DNA from: Myoxocephalus aenaeus
Lineage: Eukaryota > Chordata > Actinopteri > Perciformes > Cottidae
Direction of reading: 5' to 3'
Assembly (NCBI GenBank): GCA_038501785.1
Contig: JBAMJR010000097.1
Span: 4,919,001 to 4,983,000, forward strand
Length of the DNA: 64,000 nt
Of the stretch, positions 35,936 to 49,100 are shown piece by piece; position 1 is the stretch's first letter, and each line of letters opens with the position of its first letter. The position numbers were made by a program, and so were the translations under genes. The notes under the pieces are model-generated. The model saw only the letters and a program-made list of their open reading frames with translations, was not told the origin of the DNA and did no database searches.

Positions 35936-36258
35936 CATTAATGTTACTTACATGAGTGAACCTTTAATAATAATAAAACACCTTACATCTATGATCAACC
36001 TAGTGCAAATTAATGTTACGAGCAACATCAGACAAACGGAAAGAGTTGTTGCCCTTCTTTAATGGGCAGCTCCCAGTTGAGAATATCTACATCCTTAAGA
36101 ACATATTCTGCCAAAAGTAAGTGCAAAACACACCAAAGCATAACAAGACTGTCTTTTCTTCATCTTGAGCATTTTTTTTTTTGCAAACTCTGTAACCTCT
36201 TTTCTGCTATATTTCAGAGCCTGAGGCAATGGTCCTGGTTGTGCAATTAGCAGGTTGA

Positions 36259-36272
36259 CCACTAGGTGGCAG
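36259..36272 (+). promoter_or_regulatory. Strong CTCF-type motif, forward
   Basis: CCACTAGGTGGCAG is a complete match to the CTCF core CCASYAGRKGGCAG. It is isolated in the desert between pgf and slc35f4. Motif match only; binding is inferred. Confidence 0.6.
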
Positions 36273-37010
36273 TCTGGTAACAGCTGTAAATAAAGCCATA
36301 ATATCTTGTAATAAAAAGGGACACATTTATACTCACACTATAGGACCAGGTTGTGTATAAAAACTGTGTTTCTGAGAACATAATCCGCAACAACACTTAA
36401 AAAAAAATGAATTTACATAATTTCTGCATTTACAAGACATTATAAATATAATATGACCTTCAGCACCAGAGGCTGGAAAAGGAAACAATGTGTTATGCCA
36501 CCATTGTTTCAGTATAGGAAGGCATGTATTACACTATGTTACACAAACACACATGCAGTGTGATTTGCACAACATACAATAAAGGATACATGAGAAACTG
36601 TGTCATAAAATGAAAAAGAAATTGATGGAAAAAACACCATCATCACTCTGGTTCTTGAGATTCAGTAGTGTGAAGTGGAAGAAATCTCACATGGTATTAT
36701 TCATTAAAGTTAATGAGATGATCATGGGGTAATGGCTGCATCTACAGTGGGTTAATTTTACATTTTAATGTTTGATAAAAGTGTGTGTGTTCCAACTGAA
36801 AGTAAAAAAAGTTAATGGCTTGAATTAGAGGTTTTTATTGGAAGATTGACGTGTTGTAAATGTATATACAATATTATTCATGTGAATTCTGTTGTAATGG
36901 TTTAAAATGCACCTTTGTTCCTAAAGATGACAGCATTGTTAAAGCAATATGTCCTTAAATCCTCTTTTGCTCATATATGTTAGGTTGGGTCAGTTTACAC
37001 ATTGACTCTA

Positions 37011-37013
<3 letters not shown>

Positions 37014-37081
<68 letters not shown>
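37014..37081. repeat. (GA)n microsatellite, about 34 units
   Basis: A pure GA mirror repeat of 68 bp on the + strand. Confidence 0.97.
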
Positions 37082-37083
<2 letters not shown>

Positions 37084-37214
37084 CTCAAGGGTGCACAGGG
37101 TCATAAGGGAATAAGATCAATATTTCCTCATGCAAATGATTGAAATACCCATGCTGATGAGATGTGAAACTTTGGCTTGCACATCAAGAGTTTAGTGATT
37201 ATTCTGAGGTGTAC

Positions 37215-37360
37215 AATTAAAGGAATAGTAGTACATTTTGAAAAATACACTAATTTGCTTGCCAAGAGTAAGATGAGAAGATTGATACCACTCTCATGTT
37301 TTGCCCTGTAAATATAAAGTTAACAAAGCTCTACAAAGGCTGAAAACAGAGTGAACATTG
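37215..37360. mobile_element. Partial copy of the 24889-25509 repeat family
   Basis: It starts AAAGGAATAGTAGTACATTTTG and continues with the diagnostic AGATGAGAAGATTGATACC and ACTCTCATG blocks, then diverges. It is the best-preserved copy of the left terminus and is truncated on the right. Confidence 0.6.
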
Positions 37361-38152
37361 AATTTTAAAATGCATCCGTCTATGATTAGTCCAAATTAAT
37401 GCAGTTAAGAGAAACATCACACACATTAGTTTTCCTTTAAGGACCTTCTGTAATTTGCAGCTCCCAGTTGCAAATATTTGCATCCTTAAGATACTAGTAT
37501 GTCCAAAATAATTGCCAAACCGGGCATGTTGCCAATCGCAGGAAAAGAAACCTGCCCTGTATTTACACTAACGCACATCAGCTTTTATTGTCTGGTTGTA
37601 TGGTACCAAAAGGCTGTTGTGTAACATTATTTAGCCAATGTTTGGTGACTGGCACTTTCTAACAACACTTATTTCCGTGGCCAGTGGCTCTGTTTGCTTG
37701 AGGAACCTTAAAGAACCAGAGCTTAATGAATCAAAGTGGAAGTTATGTAACTGCTGCTGCTGGGCCCGTGCACTGCAGCTAAAGGAGACAAATCTGTTCC
37801 AACAATGGCGTCCTATACCATTATCATTCTTCATTAAGACAAACAACAGGGGCTGGTACAGAAGGCTCTATTGAGAATACCCAAATCCCTTCATAGATCT
37901 CCCAGTCAATAGACTTTTCAACATAGTTCCCCTGTGTTAGCGGGCCATCAGAGTTCAACGGGTTTGGCTGAGATTTTACCCTCAGGGCTGATAACCCCCC
38001 CCCTCCCCCCGGTATTTGATCTATTTAATGAGCAGAGGGCAGAGTATAGTTCAATGGGACTATTAATCTGCCTGTGGAGCAGAAGGGACCCCCATCGCTA
38101 TAGTCAACTCCACTGTAATAGAGCTGATGTAGTGATACTACAGTGTTAACAT

Positions 38153-38172
38153 CACACACACACACACACACA
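38153..38172. repeat. Short (CA)n tract
   Basis: About ten CA units followed by an A run. Confidence 0.9.
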
Positions 38173-38280
38173 AAAAACGGACCATCAGTGAGGTCAGCTG
38201 GTTCAACGACTGCTGTGTATTGAAGTTTCTGTCCTGACTGATTGTCTGTCAAATTATCTGACTAACCACTCCTGATTTGT

Positions 38281-38560
38281 GGATGCTCCATCATCAAGTC
38301 ACAATTTCAATGTGTTCAATGGTTTGGTTTATGACCAGATACCTGAGAACTATGACACTCCCATCAGCCTCAGCTGTTCGTTGTGTTGCTGAATGTCAGC
38401 ACGCTCACACGCTAAACTAAGATGGTGAACATGGTACACATCTGCTAAACATCAGCCTGTTAACATTGCCATTGCATATATAATACGTATATATAATAAA
38501 GTATATATTCATTCATTGTGAGCAAGTTAGCATGTTGAGCAGCATGTTGCCTCACAGAGC
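38281..38560 (-). mobile_element. Dispersed repeat family B, reverse copy
   Basis: Read on the - strand, it contains ATGGCAATGTTAACA, CTGATGTTTAGCAGATGTG and ACCATCTTAGTTTAGC, then a GCTGATGGGA and a TTTGGTCAT-like region. The same blocks occur in the same order on the + strand at 58255-58650. I recognise this as an abundant interspersed repeat of percomorph fishes, superfamily not assigned. No coding content. Confidence 0.6.
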
Positions 38561-40016
38561 TGTTATTGCTGTAGTTCAGACTCGTAGCGTGTGTATGAAC
38601 GCATACAAAGGGCAAAGTTGTAACTTATGGTTTCATAAAGAGTTGCAAATAGTGAGGCTTTACTGATCAGTCACAGGCCATTAGCTTTCAGCTGTTAGAT
38701 TGTGGGAAAAAAAAATCGATTTATTAACTGATTTATGTACTGCTGACTTGAAAACTCTTTATGAATTATCCATTAACATTTATAACTGCAGATTGGTTTT
38801 ATTAGGAAGTGATAAATGCATGAGCATTTATCAATGGAATACTAATATGTATACCTGCATCATTACCAATGTCAAAAACCTAAAAGTTGGTATTATTAAA
38901 GGCTATAAAATATAAAGCATTGGTGAATTATTTATTTATTTATTAATAATCATTAAACAACTCCAACATTAAAAACTCTTAGAAACAGATAGTGGCACCA
39001 GATAATCTATTGTAACTCAAAACATTGTTCAGCTCATATGCGTGGTTGTTTACTATTATGTAGGCATGTAGATGATCTATCCATCAAAGCAATCGGATGG
39101 TGCAATAGAAATAAAATATCTGCAGATGCAATCTGTTGGACAGCATCTGTGACAATAAACATCCTGAAATAATCTAAATTCTGAGCGGGTGAGAGTGAGA
39201 CAGCCCCTCAGCTGATATCGATGTGAACATTACTAACAATCCCGCCTGGTCAATCAGACTAAATGCCCTGTCCCTGCTGCTGCTCCTCAGCCCCCTCACA
39301 ATAGCGGCCTAATCCATCATCCTGACTGCAGTGAGGAGGGATGGAGCATGTTGAAAAGATAGGAAGAGGGATTTAATTTTGTTATCTCCAGAGACCATAA
39401 ATCTCCAGCAGTCGCCTCCTCCCAGATTCTGCAGGTGAGATCAAGTTAAAATTCACCCAGAGGAACACAGCCTTTGTCCACTTTTATGAAAGGAGAACAG
39501 AAAGCCCTGCATCACGGTGATGGGATTAAACACACGGGATAACATAAAGGATGCGTAGATATCATGTAGAAAAATGGCAGTATGATGCATATGTGTACGA
39601 GGCTTCTGTGATATTGTTTTTTTCTACTATGAGCCAAAGTCATAGTTTTCACCAGATTAGAGTATTGTGCAATCTTTAAGTTACCCCAAGGATTTATGAT
39701 ATCATCACATTAAATTAGTTATCTGGTTAACTTGTTATTGGTAAGCAGTGTGCCGTAATGAAAAGAAGATTTAGGTAACTAAAACTTAAAGCTCCCCTCA
39801 ACTCAAAAATGAGTTTTACATAAGTGTTTGCTTATTGCGCAATGTTCCACACTAGAAGGCTTCACATTTATCTGGTGAGTGTGAGGGGACATTCAACCTT
39901 GTCAATACCGATTACACCCAACATGCACTGACGTTTCTTTATTGCAATCTAATAAATAGACAGCATGTGTAATATCTCTAAATGAATGTAAGTATACTTA
40001 CATTTTCAATTTACAC

Positions 40017-41367
40017 GGAGCAACTTTATTTATAATAAGTAGACCCTTTTTAGCATTAGTAAAGCATGAATAAACAATGAATTCATCATTTATAAAGCAT
40101 TATTCCAACATGAATTCTCATTAGTAACTCATTCATAAACACAGTTATAAATGTTTCATTCTTGATTAATAAGCTATGGTTTCATACTTTATAAATGATG
40201 AATTCCCCATTTGTAAATGAAGTATTCAGCACTTATAGATGATTAATAAGATCATTTGTAAAGTGTTAGTAAATGATTAAAAAAAATGATAAAATCAGGT
40301 AGTTACTACTCATTAGTTCAGTAGTTACTACTCGTTAGTTAAGTATTAGTTAAGCATGTTCTGTAACAATCTAAAGTGTAGACTATTTATGCTTTACAAA
40401 GCATTAATAAATGTCATGATGAATTCAGTAGTTACTACTCATTAATTCAGTAGTTACTACTCATTAGTTAAGTATTAGTTAAGCATGTTCTGTGACTTAA
40501 TACAAAGTGTAGACTATTTATGCTTTACAAAGCATTAATAAATGTCATGATGAATTCAGTAGTTACTATTTATTAATTCAGTAGGTACTACTGGTTAGCT
40601 AGCTTTGAGCCCCTGCAGGGGCTCAAAGCTAGCTGACGTCTCAGTTACAGAACATACTTAACTAATACTTAACTAACCAGTAGTACCTACTGAATTAATA
40701 AATAGTAACTACTGAATTCATCATGACATTTATTAATGCTTTGTAAAGCATAAATAGTCTACACTTTATATTAAGTCACAGAACATGCTTAACTAATACT
40801 TAACTAACGAGTAGTAACTACTGAATTAATAAATAGTAACTACTGAATTCATCATGACATTTATTAATGCTTTGTAAAGCATAAATAGTCTACACTTTAT
40901 ATTAAGTCACAGAACATGCTTAACTAATACTTAACTAACGAGTAGTAACTACTGAATTAATAAATAGTAACTACTGAATTCATCATGACATTTATTAATG
41001 CTTTGTAAAGCATAAATAGTCTACACTTTAGATTGTTACAGAACATGCTTAACTAACACTGAACTAATGAGTAGTAACTACCTGATTTCATCATGAATGC
41101 CAGCATTTTTTAATCATTTACTAACGCTTTACAAATGATCTTATTAATCATCTATAAGTCATGAATACTTCATTTACAAATGGGGAATCCATCATTTATA
41201 GTATGAAACCATAGCTTATTAATCAAGAATGAAACATGTATAACTGTGTTTATGAATGAGTTACTAATGAGTATTCATGTTGGAATAATGCTTCATAAAT
41301 GATGAATTCATTGTTTATTAATGCTTTACTAATGCTAAAAAGTGTCTACTTATTATAAAGTGCTACC
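40017..41367. mobile_element. Foldback element: 1.35-kb imperfect giant palindrome
   Basis: The left arm (40017-40615) and right arm (40616-41367) are inverted copies. The centre, 40597-40634, is a 38-bp perfect palindrome around CCCCTGCAGGGG. Both arms carry tandem copies of a 131-bp unit: GAATTC sites spaced exactly 131 bp at 40421 and 40552 in the left arm, and at 40714, 40845 and 40976 in the right arm. The right arm is longer, with an extra unit and a 38-bp spacer (40635-40672). The outer ends read roughly GGAGCAACTTTAT and ATAAAGTGCTACC, which are inverted relatives. There is no open frame of note and no clear target-site duplication. It looks like a foldback class II element amplified by internal tandem duplication. 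Confidence 0.8.
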
Positions 41368-42552
41368 AAAAAATATATAAGAATGATTGAGAAAGAAAAA
41401 CTGAATAAAACACTACAAGAAATCTAAAAAGCCCACACAGTAATCTGTAAACAAATGCCTCAGGATGGGGAGCCTCACTGTCGTGTTCAGTCAATTGTAT
41501 TGATATATTGATTGTTCTTTGACTATTGTATAAGGTCAAAGGTTAAGTGTCTTCTCATGTGCAAGCTCTATGTTTAAAACATATTGCTTTTTCCATTTTG
41601 CTGACGCTTTCAGTGCCAAGCCTCCAGCGTCCCTTGTCAGCCAACATTAAATCATGTCTACATGTTTTAAAATGCATGGCCACATGTGAAGATGCTGACC
41701 TTCAGTTAAATGGATACCTAGACAGTTGCTTATGAAATGTTGATGTGTAAAACACTTCCAGTTAGGTATGTGATTCTCAGGCTAATTGCCTGCTGGGTCC
41801 GTTGTACAGTACATGTTACAGTAGCGACTTACAGCACAGTTGGTGGTGCATACGCCCATACAGTATGTAACCGCCTTCCACTAAAAGCATGTTCAAACAG
41901 GCATGGAACATAGTAGAGAGAGATTTGGCCTGACAGAGGCCAAGATTAGCAGATTGGCTATTTTTTTAAATGCAGTCTGGTTATTTTATATTTTATTCAT
42001 ACTCGGATTGGCATCCTTAAAAGAGAGCAAGGAGGCTCATTCGCCAATCGCCTCCTCGAGACAAATCAACTTTTGTTGCTGAAGAGAGACAAAGAGGAAA
42101 CCCTATAGGCCGCTCAGCGCTCAGTGAGACTTCACAAGCAGGTGTGTGTTTGTATGGAGACAACAAAGAAAGGTCACATGAGGCTAAAGGACATTATGAT
42201 ATTTCATCTTGTGCACAACAGTGAACAAAGAGAGAAAGTAAAAGCAACACTCTGTTGTTGTGCAAGAGAATAGCCTCTATTGAAAGAAATATATATTTTT
42301 CTGGCATGATCACACATTCTTAGCCTAAAAAGGAAACTATTCATCCTGTAAATCTGCTCTGGGAGGATTATGTATTCCTAAATGCATTCCCTTCTCTCCC
42401 TCTAATTAAAACAATACATTACCACAGAGACCCATGGATCAAAGGTATTCAATATTTACCACGCTTTCAACCGTGACCTTTGCGGGCCAACAAGTCATGC
42501 AGCCGCAGTTGAGATCACTATATTCAAACCCGCCTTCTGCCGAACAGAACCT

Positions 42553-42575
42553 CTTTCTCTCTCTCTCTCTCTCTC
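42553..42575. repeat. (CT)n tract
   Basis: A short CT microsatellite in the desert. Confidence 0.9.
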
Positions 42576-44335
42576 GGATGCACGAGCCAGGTTATCTTTA
42601 GTGCACATTGAATATTTATACAGCAGGTGGCTGGGGAGTCGGTCACTGATCTCTAAGGTGACTTGCTGAGTCTCTGTGGGGGGTGCTGGGGCGCTGGGGC
42701 GCTGGGGTTGGCCTGGGATGAAGTCACATGGGACATATTGTCTCCTCAGTGTGTCCTTTTATTCCACTTAGGCAAAGTATAGGGTGTAATGCCTATCACA
42801 AGCACTGAGGAGAAGAGTCAATGAGGTTTTAGAGTGAGGAAGGGAGTTATGGTCAAACTATCATTTGATTTATCTCCAACAATACATCATATCTCAGCAT
42901 CAAAATCAGAACCAGCATCTAAAAATAGAAGCCACACTCTTTGCACACTCTAACTGAACAAGCTGCACAGAATAAACACAGCTGTGTAGTAACAGAGAGA
43001 TTGCTTGTCTCACCACAAGTGGAACAAATAAGGGGAAATGTTTAAGGATCTAATGAACATGATGATATGCTCAGACTCTGGGATTAATTCTCATGAAATA
43101 GAGGAGGTTAGGCGAGAGGATGGTGAAACAATATCCATCATGCACAGAGCATGTGTGCCCAGGGATGCTAATGCTAATCATGCGGTCTGAAACCTCATTC
43201 CATCCTCATGACTGGGGGATAATAAGAAATTATATTAAAGAAGATACGAGAAACCTCCTCTCATGATAGCTTTAAAGATATTGCTCCAAGGATTGAATGA
43301 TTCTGATGGAGATCACTTGGTGGTGATGACACTTTGACACACTACATTGCTCTCTCTATATCCCAGCACTTGCATTGTCCCAGCTCATGTATAAACAGTT
43401 TAACAGTTTAAGCTTTAAGCTGCAAGGGGTTTTAATGAGCCCAAGGGGTTTTAATGAGCCCACCCCTGTCAGAGAACAATTTCCCCTTGTTTTAAAAGTA
43501 TTATTAGCTGAAAATATTAGCCTTACATGACAGAAATCCACCACCTAATATTGTAATGTAGCTGTTTACGTATTGTATTGCATAAACTATACCGAATTGT
43601 AAAGAACCACAACAAAAATGGGCGATTGAAGAAAACTTTTGTTGGACTGTATAGCGGCACAAACTTGTAAGAAAGTGTCCAATAATAAATTAGCAATTCT
43701 CAAAAAGCGTTGAGAAACTTTCTGGGCATTGGCATTTCATTGTTGTAGCCACAAAGCTGTCCCTGAACTGAACGTGTGAGATAAGTGCTTTGGAGCTCAA
43801 ACAAACTGAAACAAAAGAACATGAGGTGGAGATTGGTTTCGTAAGTAAGAGAGGGGGAGGAAGCACTTCTGGAGTCCAAGGGCATGATAAACCCAAGCAT
43901 GTGTCTGCACAACAATGCCAACAGGGGCGCAAATTCTCCACACACTGGGAATCGATTTCACACAGAGAGTGGAGGACTTGGAAAGAGGCGTATCGGAGAG
44001 GCACTGAAATACTGCATGTTGGTGTTATTGGATTTGAATTTGAATTTTTATTTTTTTTGCGCAGCATCTGCAAGCTGGGGGATGCAGTCAAGTGGAGCTT
44101 TCCCGAGCCAGCCAGAAAACCTGTGGCCAAGGAAAAGAGAGGAAAGAGGAAAGGCGATTGTTCTGGGTTTAACTTCAGAATAAAATTCATTTTATAATAC
44201 ACGTTTGAAAATGATAAGAAAAAACTTTATTTATGGCATAAAATATTGTGCACAAACTTCAATATCAGTCAACTTATATATTATACTGATACAAAAAGTA
44301 ATGAAAATAAAAATAACCCTATGGTGGACCACATT

Positions 44336-44443
<108 letters not shown>

Positions 44444-45309
44444 GTTGTTAATAGATGTGAACCAGTGTGGGAAACAAACCTGAGGCACATTTGTTTCTCA
44501 AAAGCACATGCATTTTTTATTGAGAACAGCAAATGGAAACATCACAGAGACCTCGAGAAGGAGCAGCATTGGTCCATCAACATATCAGAGACCAGGAAGA
44601 AGCAGTGAATGGATGCTGAAAATACTGTCTTAAAAATACATTATTGGTGATCCTGTTGGATATTTTTGTGTGGGGTTAAATGACAATCTAAGATTTATTT
44701 GGATCTTTGAAGTCTTTTTAGACTGAAAACTAAAAATAAAGTGTTCTCTGCAGATCTAAGTTTACAGATACATTCTATCATGTTTGTTTCCTAAAAACAA
44801 CTGCAGACAAGCGGTTATTTTAGAAAAATTAACTTCAGATGGTTTATTTTGAGAGCCAACAAGAGAGAGAATAAGTTTTTAGATCAATAACGCTCATTTA
44901 AAAAAGAAGCAAACCAAACATTACAGGAATATCATAATCACAGTGATACCAAACGCCATGTTATCTTCACCTGTGTGTATAGCAATATTACAGTAATAAA
45001 GAGATTCAATTGCTTCCAAAGATCAAAGATTTTAACACAAATACCAGGTAGCTGTCTCAATAAACACAGAAGAGTATCACAATATACATTATATTGACGC
45101 GCAAATGACCATAAGACAATTATTATAAAACCACAGTGACTTTATTTCACAGATAATTTCCATAATGCCAAATTCCATAAAGATTTGTGTTTTTTAGAAA
45201 CGTGTTTGAATGAAAGCTGTAATTAATGTTGACTCCTGCTGCACACAGCTGGCAACAGCCAAGTTTTTTCTTTTCCTAATTGAATTCAAAGCATGTGATA
45301 GTAATGCCA

Positions 45310-45323
45310 CGCCCCCTAGTGTT
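45310..45323 (-). promoter_or_regulatory. CTCF-type motif, reverse
   Basis: The + strand CGCCCCCTAGTG corresponds on the - strand to CACTAGGGGGCG, which fits the CTCF core CCASYAGRKGGC well. It is about 190 bp upstream of the first slc35f4 start codon and in opposite orientation to the motif at 36259. Confidence 0.45.
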
Positions 45324-45458
45324 TGGTGTCTGCCAGACTCCTGGAGTGTGATAACCTTGCTCTGCGTCCGGGAGCCTCACTGAAGGAATGTGAATGTGGA
45401 TTTGGATGTCCTCCTCCTCTTGTTGCTAATTGTTGATGCAGCCCCGAGGGTCCCTCGC

Positions 45459-45518
45459 ATGGTGATCAGGGCTCATCCCCGCTCTCTTCTGATCTCTGTC
45501 CGCTCGGACCTACAATGA
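45459..45518 (+). promoter_or_regulatory. slc35f4: Upstream ORF overlapping the slc35f4 exon 1a start codon
   Basis: ATG at 45459 opens a 19-codon frame whose TGA (45516-45518) overlaps the main ATG (45515-45517) as AATGA. A separate 11-codon uORF lies at 45394-45429, and a bare ATG-TGA at 45388. If these bases are in the leader, translation of the long isoform would depend on reinitiation or leaky scanning. The transcription start is unknown. Confidence 0.5.
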
Positions 45519-46116
45519 TAAGCACCGAGAGTGTTTTGGAGAGTGGAGACCAGCAATGCATACGGCTGGAGCCCCTGATAAACACGCACTTGCCGGGGAA
45601 GGCAACACCGACCGGTGGCAGCTGCGCTGTCATCGTGGACGGCAGCGCCAAAGTGACAGCCAACGGGGTGCACGACATCGAGGACCGGATTCTGAGGATC
45701 ACCGGCTACTACGGGTACAAGCCGGGGTACTCCAGCCATAGAAGTGAGTGCAAAGAAAACAAAGTGCACTGATGGCCTCATCAGTGGATGCGACAATGTC
45801 ACGCATGTCTTTCCAAGGTGTACGATGCCGTCCGTACATGTAAGACACCTTATTTTTATGAGAATGTTATGATAGAAATATGATATTAGTAGATTGTTTT
45901 ACTTACACAAAAAGCTAAATATAGTCTGCGCCAGTGGTTTGGGGAAGAAGAAACAATATGCAAATCTGTTTTTATTTTAATTATGTATTTACAAATTCCA
46001 CTTTTGAAAACTTAGCTAATTGGGTTTTAATTATGGCTATTACGCACCAGCATGCTGTCAATCATGCCACAGACAACAATAGAGAGAGAGGGAGCGAGAG
46101 AGAGAGAGAGAGAGGG

Positions 46117-46179
<63 letters not shown>

Positions 46180-49100
46180 CGAAACAAATCAGGCTGTGCA
46201 AAGTGTCATGCCACTAATTACACTGGCATTTTCAAATTCAATTTCAGAGTCAATTGTTTAAACTGTCGCCTAATGTTGTCCACATCATGTTGGTGAACTC
46301 TGCAAACAATGCCTTACATGGCGGCCTTGTATTGAATTCCAAATATTTAATTAAAACAATACATTTTCCAAATGACAAACAGGGAGCATGTGGATATTGC
46401 CAGCTCCCAGCTGTCTGCTGGCGTGCCTGAGATATAGCAGCAGCGCCTCAATATTTTAAGCTTCTCTATAATTTTCATTTGTCAACGTGGTTGTGATTGG
46501 TAGAGCAATGCTTTGAATTCTGCTGACTCAGAGACAATGGCTGGGCTTGGAGAAGAGAGCTGATGGTGCACTTTGTCCAGGGATGATCTGTCTATGTTGC
46601 CCTCCAGTTCTGTTGAAGTATTGGATTATAATGGGGGGGAGGGGGGGGGGGGGGGGGGGAAGGACAATACATTTACATCTTCTGTGCACAGCTAATCTGT
46701 GGTTTTATACGGCTTCATTGTAATGGACAAGGGGTGTGAGCAGGATTTGTAGCATTAGAGAAGTCACAGGCATCACCCCTGTGTTTCTTAATTGACCGAT
46801 TCATTGCACAATGTCATTATTCTTTAGGGCTGAACTGGTGCTTTTCTTGAATACATCTCCAAAGATCTAATCGGTCATCTACCTGTGAGCCTCTTGTGTT
46901 TCAGATGCTCGTACACTTTCACCCCAAATGAATTGGACTTTTCACGTAAACTCCCTCTGGATGTTATGTAAAAGTTGAACTACAAACCCATGACTTGGAG
47001 ATACACTTCTGGAAAAGAGATGTACTCGTAATGTCACGACGTTCCTACTGTACCGAATTCTGACACAAGCCATTACTCATGACGAAATTGTTTTGAGTCT
47101 GAAAGGAACATGCAGATTGGGCCTCATTCAATCAGTTTCAGCCGAGGCTCTTTTGGATGAACTGAGAGCACCTCAATGTTTTTTTTAGATAGAGGCTGAG
47201 GAAAAAGTAATGAGGCAGTCTCTCATTAACTGCCTCCCATTTATCAGAGGTGTCAGTTCCAGTAGATTAACCATGAGTGCAATCACACACTTTCATTTGA
47301 GAATATATCTACTCGTCCAGATTAATCTTTTGGAATAATAAAGAGGGGTACCCAGAACTTTAAATTAAAAACAGATTGAACAATTTAAACAGTTCAATGG
47401 CATCTGATATTGTGTAACGAAACAGCTTTGGCTCGGGTACTGAAAGTGATAATAAGGATAATTAAGACTTCTAATGTGATTTTTTTTGCGAAAGACTATA
47501 GAAGCCTGAATTCATCATTGATTATAGATAGGTTTAAATGGCCTAAATGGTTGTGAATGTCAACATACACTATCATCAATGGTGATATCTTAAGATAGTA
47601 TTGCTCCCAATAGGAAGGATTAACAGATAGTATCGTAAACAATTTTGACAATCAATCATTTTAGTCATTTTTCATGCAAAAATGCCAAACATCTATGAGT
47701 TCAACATTTAAAATGTGAAGATGTTCTGCTTTTCTTTGATACATATGAAAGCAAAATGAATGGCTTAATTGTCTTTGTTGGACTGACAAAACAAGACATA
47801 TGCTTATAATACTGTAATACGGGACTCAATAAATGGCAGTTGCAGTTGCAGCTTTTGTTCCAAGGCCTTTGTCGACCATCTCATGCCTACTGGATACTGA
47901 ATAAGACATAATGAAAGATGGGGTGTCATCTGTGGTGTCATTTCAGGGATAGGGAGCAGGTGTAGATTGTAATAGCATCCACACCAAGACGATAAAAACC
48001 AGTGTATCCGCGAGCTGAGGGGTTATTTGATCTGAGAGACATTTTCCATTTCTCTGAGGAAATATGCCATACATAGCCCTAGATCATTTCTCCATCTATC
48101 CATCAACTGGTTTTATGCATGCCAGAGTCAACAGAAGGTATTCCTCAGGGCAGAATACTTGTCACCATGTGTCCTGCTTGCACAGCTATAAAACATGCCG
48201 TTGGCACTGTCACTGTGAAGGCACGCCCGTATTCCTCTTAAATGTATTTGATTTATTCTTAGAAACTAGAACATAGAAAGTCACTTTAGTTTAATGCTGC
48301 TTTCTGTCTGAAAGTGTCAAATGGGTTAATTTTGTTTTATTTACATATTTGTAAACCTTGAGTTGAAAACCAAACATCCCTCAATCTGCTGAATATAATT
48401 TTCCACGAGGGTTAACAAAGAAGCCCGTAAATAGAACAGTGGGCTCACCCTGCCAAGCCTATGGGGTAATGATATATTTAGTAAGATTCTGGTGCCAGTT
48501 TATTATTGACACTTGCCATCTGCGTTGAATTAGAAGATGCCTCTAAGGGGGATTGTGGACTACATTTGGTGACAGGTTCTGAGCTGTAATGCATACAGTA
48601 CATGATACAATGCTAAAAGTAAGAAGGTAAATGTCATTCTTAACAAGCAAGCTACTCTAGATCCTAAGAGAACTCTAGATCCTAAGAGAAAAAAATGAAT
48701 GGAATAGACTTTAAATCAGAAAAAAAGGGCAACATATCCTTACAGCAACCACTTGGCTTTTGCCGCAGCAAACAACAATGCCGTGTGCAGAAATTGCTTC
48801 CTTAGCATCTCCTGTGAAACCATTACAATAATTTGCTGTGTACCATGTTTTGAGTATAAAAGGGAAGGTCTGTAGTGCTGGCACACATCCCCACTGTGTA
48901 AATAGGTGTGGTGCAGGAGAGATGACAGGTGATTGTAGTGGCAGCGCCGCTCAGCGCTGTGCCTGTGTTGTTCACCGCCAGAATCACACCAAGACAACGA
49001 CATCACACAGCGGCACTCAGAGGAACATTTTGAAGGAAGGGCGTGAAATACAACCCTTTATCACTATGGGGTGTGTTGCTATGTCTATGTCAGTGTCAGT

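Larger units (their letters stand above)
22001..36258. other. Gene desert, first part
   Basis: No exon with a recognisable protein was found. Contents: a nonautonomous transposon (24889-25509) and a related fragment (26836-27130), a long TA tract (26170-26233), a 13-base G run (32606-32618), and a 16-bp perfect hairpin (35900-35935). The segment 29070-30000 is more GC-rich and open in several frames (see findings). The rest is AT-rich unique-looking DNA. Confidence 0.6.

Noticed and set aside
40017..41367. CRISPR-array interpretation of the 131-bp spaced repeats
   Set aside because: Units are contiguous tandem copies inside inverted arms of a vertebrate foldback element, with no spacers and no cas genes.
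43690..44202. 170-codon - strand frame with overlapping + strand frames of 135 and 99 codons
   Set aside because: No recognisable domain, no compatible splice partners and low-complexity composition; one or two frames this long are expected by chance in 64 kb.
45473..45802. 109-codon - strand frame
   Set aside because: Antisense shadow of slc35f4 exon 1a, which has clear splice and family support on the + strand.
46052..46296. Arg-Glu repeat frames
   Set aside because: Products of the (GA)n microsatellite.
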